Shown in pieces: positions 5,538-8,275 of a DNA stretch of 8,275 nucleotides (positions are counted from its first letter, which is position 1; each line of letters starts with the position of its first letter). Origin of the DNA: Candidatus Methanomethylophilaceae archaeon. Its GTDB lineage: Archaea; Thermoplasmatota; Thermoplasmata; Methanomassiliicoccales; Methanomethylophilaceae. Below the pieces are notes generated by a model, which did no database searches, had not been told where the DNA came from, and saw only the letters and a list, made by a program, of their open reading frames with translations. Where the stretch lies: positions 1 to 8,275 of the forward strand of contig JAFVET010000074.1 in NCBI GenBank assembly GCA_017475875.1. Reading direction: 5' to 3'. The translations under genes and the position numbers were made by a program.

Positions 5538-6518
5538 ATGGCCTACGACGTCACGGTGATCGGTGATGAGAGATATCGCGAATTGATGAAAGACCTGTCG
5601 GATGACCGTCTTCACTCGTCCAAGGCCGACATTAACGGGATATGCGTCGAACTTTACACGGAATCCCGCAACCACATAGAGATGTGGAACGACAACTTCT
5701 ACTCGATGTCGGACAGGGTCCGCCCCCATGCCCGCCTCTACTGCCTGCAGGACGGCAGTGGGCTCCACGTGGAGTACCACGTCTCCACACGCACCCTCTT
5801 CCTCTTCGACTTCGACTACTACGGATGGATCAAGAGCATCGCCCTCGGCGTCGCCGGCAACATATTGGAAGACAACGAGAACGTGTTCTCGATACATGGT
5901 GCGGCGCTGGACATCGACGGCAGGGGGGTCACCCTCATCGCACCGTCGAAGACCGGCAAGACCACCCAGTCCTGGGGTCTCCTGAGGATTCCTAACTCCA
6001 GGCTGATCACCGACGACTGGTTCTTCATAGACTGCGAACCGTCCAGACCCAGGGCCCACGGCTCGGAGAAGAACTGCTACATCGATGCGGACATCGGGGA
6101 CGTGTGGGAGGAATACCGCGAACTCGTTGATCTCGTGGAATTCGACAACAAGGGAAGGGGGATAGGCAACGTCAGGTGGATCACGGGTGCCGGTTCCGTG
6201 GTCGCCGAGACCTCGCTCCAATACGTCATACTGTTGAAACGCGACAGGAACGACCAGAACGTCGTCACCCGCATGGATGCGGACGACGCCCTCGCCTACC
6301 TGCGCGAGAACGACTACTGCAACCCGCACCAGCTCGTCAGGGACGGGTACAGGTTCGACAGGCGCGGGGACATGTTCAGATCGGTGCTTTCGGTGTGCGA
6401 GGTGTACCTGGTGAACACCATACTCCCCGCGGAGAAGACGCAGCAGGTCGTCCGTGCCATAGTGGAAGGGAGGACCTACGACGACGTCAGGGCGCTGGCC
6501 GAATCGCTACGGGCCTGA
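5538..6518 (+). CDS. HprK/PEPCK-like P-loop protein, possible kinase
   Basis: A 326-aa cytoplasmic protein without signal peptide or membrane helices. The C-terminal two thirds resemble the HPr kinase/PEP carboxykinase-type nucleotide-binding fold. IHGAAL (119-124) is followed by a strand and a Walker A loop, APSKTGKTT (135-143; A135, G140, K141, T142). LITDDWFFI (156-164) sits where this fold has its 'l.aDD' metal/base aspartates (D159, D160). The N-terminal 115 residues, with a YHVSTRTLFLFDFDYYGW strand region, are not recognised. True HprK phosphorylates Ser46 of HPr, but no PTS gene is visible here, so a different substrate is likely. HprK-like proteins of this kind also occur in bacterial peptide-modification loci, but no precursor peptide or PqqD-like gene is present. 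The start is supported by a TATA-like element 26-35 bases upstream, and no SD is seen. The exonuclease gene follows after 41 bp. Family assignment is fairly secure; the reaction is not. Confidence 0.7.
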   Translation: MAYDVTVIGDERYRELMKDLSDDRLHSSKADINGICVELYTESRNHIEMWNDNFYSMSDRVRPHARLYCLQDGSGLHVEYHVSTRTLFLFDFDYYGWIKSIALGVAGNILEDNENVFSIHGAALDIDGRGVTLIAPSKTGKTTQSWGLLRIPNSRLITDDWFFIDCEPSRPRAHGSEKNCYIDADIGDVWEEYRELVDLVEFDNKGRGIGNVRWITGAGSVVAETSLQYVILLKRDRNDQNVVTRMDADDALAYLRENDYCNPHQLVRDGYRFDRRGDMFRSVLSVCEVYLVNTILPAEKTQQVVRAIVEGRTYDDVRALAESLRA

Positions 6519-6542
6519 TTACGACAAGGATTGAATAACATG

Positions 6543-6575
6543 AACCGAATCGGGCTTACATGCCCGAATTCGGTT
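6543..6575. repeat. Inverted repeat spanning the exonuclease start codon
   Basis: A 13-base arm (6543-6555) pairs with 6562-6575 with a single extra A as a bulge. The loop is six bases (6556-6561). The ATG at 6560-6562 lies across the loop and the first base of the 3' arm. It sits 24 bases after the stop of the upstream gene. It could be an operator, a translation-controlling hairpin if transcribed, or a 3'-end structure for the upstream mRNA. Confidence 0.75.
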
Positions 6576-7219
6576 CCTTTGACGACATTGCGATGGACGG
6601 TATCCTCGTTCTCGATACCGAGACCACAGGATTGGTCGGAGCGCCGAAGGACCTTGTGGTCGACATCGGGATCTGCGAGGTCTCACTCAAGGACGGGACG
6701 GTCGAAGACCTGTACTCGTCGATCCTCGGATACGAGGTGGACGAATGGGACGACTACCTCTCGGAGGCATGGATCTTCCAGAACACGGACCTGACCTTGG
6801 AGATGGTCGCCGAGGCGCCTCCCGCCATGAAGGTCATCCAGGACGTGCGCCGCATCCTCAAAGGCCGCCTCGTGACATCGTACAACGTGGACTACGACAT
6901 GGGCAAATTCCTCTACCAGGAACCGTGGGACCTCAGAGGGACGTTCATACAGTGCACCGACATAATGAAGGCGGCCACCGCCGTGTGCAAACTCCCGAGC
7001 CTCATCAACGGCCAGGACTACCGCTTCCCCAAACTCGATTACGCTTATTCCAAACTCACCGAGGGGGACCCTGCCGGAATCGATGGGAAACAGGACCACA
7101 GGGCCCTGTCCGACGCCCGCATGGCGTCCCATCTCATGATCGCGATGTACCGGAACGGGGATTACCGCCTGCGAAGTCCGAACTTCTCTCCCGAATACTC
7201 CTTGGCGAGCATGTTCTGA
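6560..7219 (+). CDS. DEDDh-type 3'-5' exonuclease (DnaQ/RNase T superfamily)
   Basis: A 219-aa stand-alone exonuclease that should remove nucleotides from DNA or RNA 3' ends using two metal ions. The three motifs are clear: ExoI VLDTETTGL with D19 and E21, ExoII SYNVDYDMGKFL with D113, and ExoIII HRALSDA with H180 and D185. There is no polymerase, helicase or BRCT domain. Because family members act on DNA proofreading, repair or RNA trimming, the substrate is open. The ATG at 6560 has no SD. An AT-rich ATTGAATAAC (6530-6539) about 25 bases upstream would allow a leaderless transcript starting at that ATG. The ATG at 6593 is a credible alternative, because it would begin only seven residues before D19 and leave the whole inverted repeat (6543-6575) upstream. 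The last 58 bp overlap the convergent P-type ATPase gene, so its C-terminal 18 residues are encoded opposite that protein's C-terminus. Confidence 0.9.
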   Translation: MPEFGSFDDIAMDGILVLDTETTGLVGAPKDLVVDIGICEVSLKDGTVEDLYSSILGYEVDEWDDYLSEAWIFQNTDLTLEMVAEAPPAMKVIQDVRRILKGRLVTSYNVDYDMGKFLYQEPWDLRGTFIQCTDIMKAATAVCKLPSLINGQDYRFPKLDYAYSKLTEGDPAGIDGKQDHRALSDARMASHLMIAMYRNGDYRLRSPNFSPEYSLASMF

Positions 7220-8274
7220 TAGTGCCTCTCGGTTATCTCGGTCAACGGTGACAGGATATTCGTCTTGAGGATTCCGAGAATCACGAAGAACGTCACCACG
7301 GTCATAACGGCCAGTACACCGAAGAACCATCCCGGGAATATGACAAGACCGACCAGGTTGACGGCGATTACCGGGAAGTAGAGGTACATCGCCGATACCA
7401 GGCCGATCATCAGTGCGGCGAGGGCCAACGGGATCACGCTGCGGTTGACCGAACCGTCGTACGACAGGAACTTCCAACGGGGGCACACCAGGAACAGGTT
7501 GAGCACCCCGACCATGGTTACGAACAGAACCATGGCAGATCTTGCGCACACCTCCTCGAACGGCGAACCGCTCCATGAAAGGTCGTGTAGCATGTTCTCC
7601 ACCGACTTCCCGGCCACGTCAGCCATGTGTTCCAGATCGATGACCAGGGTACCGTTGTCCACGAGCATGTAAGTCGCACCGTAGACGAGGAGACCGAAGA
7701 CCCCGGTCACTATGGAAGCGGGTATGACGAACCTCAGCACCCCCGGCAGGATCGGCCCCTTGTTATCGTCCGGTTTGGCGAAGAGCGTCATGAAGAACAC
7801 GATGACGGAAACGGAAACGAACGCGTAGAAGGTGTTCTGGATGGGTTTCATCGGGATGAATCCCAGGAACACGAAAAGGACCGCGAACAGCACGACCAAC
7901 GTGAAGTTCCTGGTCAGGTACAGCTTCAGGATGTTGCGCAGTCCGGATACGGTCCTCTTCCCCTCGATGATGGCCTTGGGGAGGGCACCGAAGCTGTCGT
8001 CGATCAAGACCATGTCGGACACACCGCGCGAGGCGTTGGAACCGCTCTGCAACGAGATGCCCACCTGCGCACGTTTCAGGGCGGAGACGTCGTTGACACC
8101 GTTCCCCACCATGGCCACATAGCGTCCCTTCGATTGGAGCGCCGCGATTACCCTGGCCTTGTCGTCGGGTTTCATCCTTCCGAAGATGTTGCGTTCGACG
8201 GCGACGTCGGCGAGCTCCTCGTCGCTGAGGGCCGCGACCTCCGGTCCGGAAATTGTGCGCGGTTCACCGGGGAG
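7162..8274 (-). CDS. P-type cation-transporting ATPase (CtpE-like), C-terminal part
   Basis: The last 370 residues of an ion pump whose N-terminal half lies beyond the right edge. The frame is open to the edge, so the Met at 8175 is internal. From the edge the fragment has the end of the P-domain: RMKPDDK (residues 33-39, the conserved PxxK lysine), then the hinge GNGVNDVSALK (57-67), and the QSGSNASRGVSDMVLIDDSF segment (76-95) characteristic of the CtpE-like subgroup. About six membrane helices follow, near 123-141, 148-168, 180-203, 242-263, 279-300 and 303-333. The protein ends in a short basic tail. The first Asp of the canonical GDGVND motif is Asn here (codon AAC). Mycobacterial CtpE is a calcium pump, but the ion cannot be assigned from this part. 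DKTGT and TGE motifs are outside the window. The gene ends in TAA, inside the exonuclease gene on the other strand. Confidence 0.9.
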   Translation of the reverse strand, partial: LPGEPRTISGPEVAALSDEELADVAVERNIFGRMKPDDKARVIAALQSKGRYVAMVGNGVNDVSALKRAQVGISLQSGSNASRGVSDMVLIDDSFGALPKAIIEGKRTVSGLRNILKLYLTRNFTLVVLFAVLFVFLGFIPMKPIQNTFYAFVSVSVIVFFMTLFAKPDDNKGPILPGVLRFVIPASIVTGVFGLLVYGATYMLVDNGTLVIDLEHMADVAGKSVENMLHDLSWSGSPFEEVCARSAMVLFVTMVGVLNLFLVCPRWKFLSYDGSVNRSVIPLALAALMIGLVSAMYLYFPVIAVNLVGLVIFPGWFFGVLAVMTVVTFFVILGILKTNILSPLTEITERHYQNMLAKEYSGEKFGLRRR

Positions 8275-8275
8275 C

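Noticed and set aside
5487..6329. 280-aa minus-strand open frame opposite the HprK-like gene
   Set aside because: It is an antisense shadow. The plus-strand frame has a P-loop and a promoter-like element at the right distance.
6531..6794. 87-aa Thr/Arg/Ser-rich plus-strand frame starting just before the exonuclease
   Set aside because: It is the same-strand alternative frame of the exonuclease gene, with a biased composition and no domain.
5538..7219. The HprK-like gene and exonuclease as a defence or RiPP module
   Set aside because: There is no precursor peptide, transporter, PqqD-like gene, toxin-like partner or effector nearby, and the two genes have separate promoter-like elements. Adjacency alone is not enough.
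6683..7576. 297-aa minus-strand open frame spanning exonuclease and ATPase
   Set aside because: It overlaps two genes with clear catalytic or membrane motifs in other frames and carries no motif of its own.

Overview
The window looks like a euryarchaeal chromosome. It holds a clamp-loader large subunit (RfcL) with an archaeal RFC-type AAA+ core and a C-terminal PIP box, directly followed by an archaeal-length wyosine-tRNA enzyme (Taw1/TYW1). Translation signals are mixed in the archaeal way: GTGAT-type or GGAG Shine-Dalgarno (SD) sequences at some genes, and apparently leaderless starts at others. The sequence is GC-rich, with long antisense shadow ORFs. A methanogen-related Thermoplasmatota lineage such as Methanomassiliicoccales is my best guess, but this is inference and no gene here proves it.

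Layout, left to right: (1) 1-162, 3' end of an ABC-transporter ATPase gene (+). (2) 265-2713, a two-gene + strand unit, rfcL then taw1, overlapping by 20 bp. (3) 2686-3376, a minus-strand pair, a small flavodoxin followed by a DUF1294 membrane protein. The last 28 bp of DUF1294 overlap the 3' end of taw1 tail to tail. (4) 3515-5374, a membrane-anchored extracellular S41-family serine peptidase (-), with a GC-rich terminator-like hairpin after its stop. (5) A 163-bp divergent intergenic region with promoter-like AT-rich elements for both directions. (6) 5538-6518, an HprK/PEPCK-like P-loop protein (+), then 6560-7219, a DEDDh exonuclease (+), whose proposed start lies in an inverted repeat. (7) 7162-8274, C-terminal part of a CtpE-like P-type cation ATPase (-), which runs off the right edge and overlaps the exonuclease tail to tail by 58 bp.

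How the genes relate: rfcL and taw1 look translationally coupled although their roles (PCNA loading; tRNA-Phe wybutosine pathway) are unrelated. The flavodoxin next to taw1 is suggestive because eukaryotic TYW1 carries a fused flavodoxin domain, but a functional link is only a hypothesis. The peptidase, the HprK-like protein and the ATPase appear to be independent units.

Coding density is very high. No gap reaches 300 bases; the longest are 5375-5537 (163 bp) and 3377-3514 (138 bp). I see no tRNA or rRNA gene, CRISPR array, insertion sequence or prophage gene. I do not see a clear new multi-gene system. The items most worth checking are the HprK-like kinase without visible PTS partners, the S41 peptidase with a dockerin-like calcium loop, the inverted repeat at the exonuclease start, and the Asp-to-Asn change in the P-type ATPase signature.
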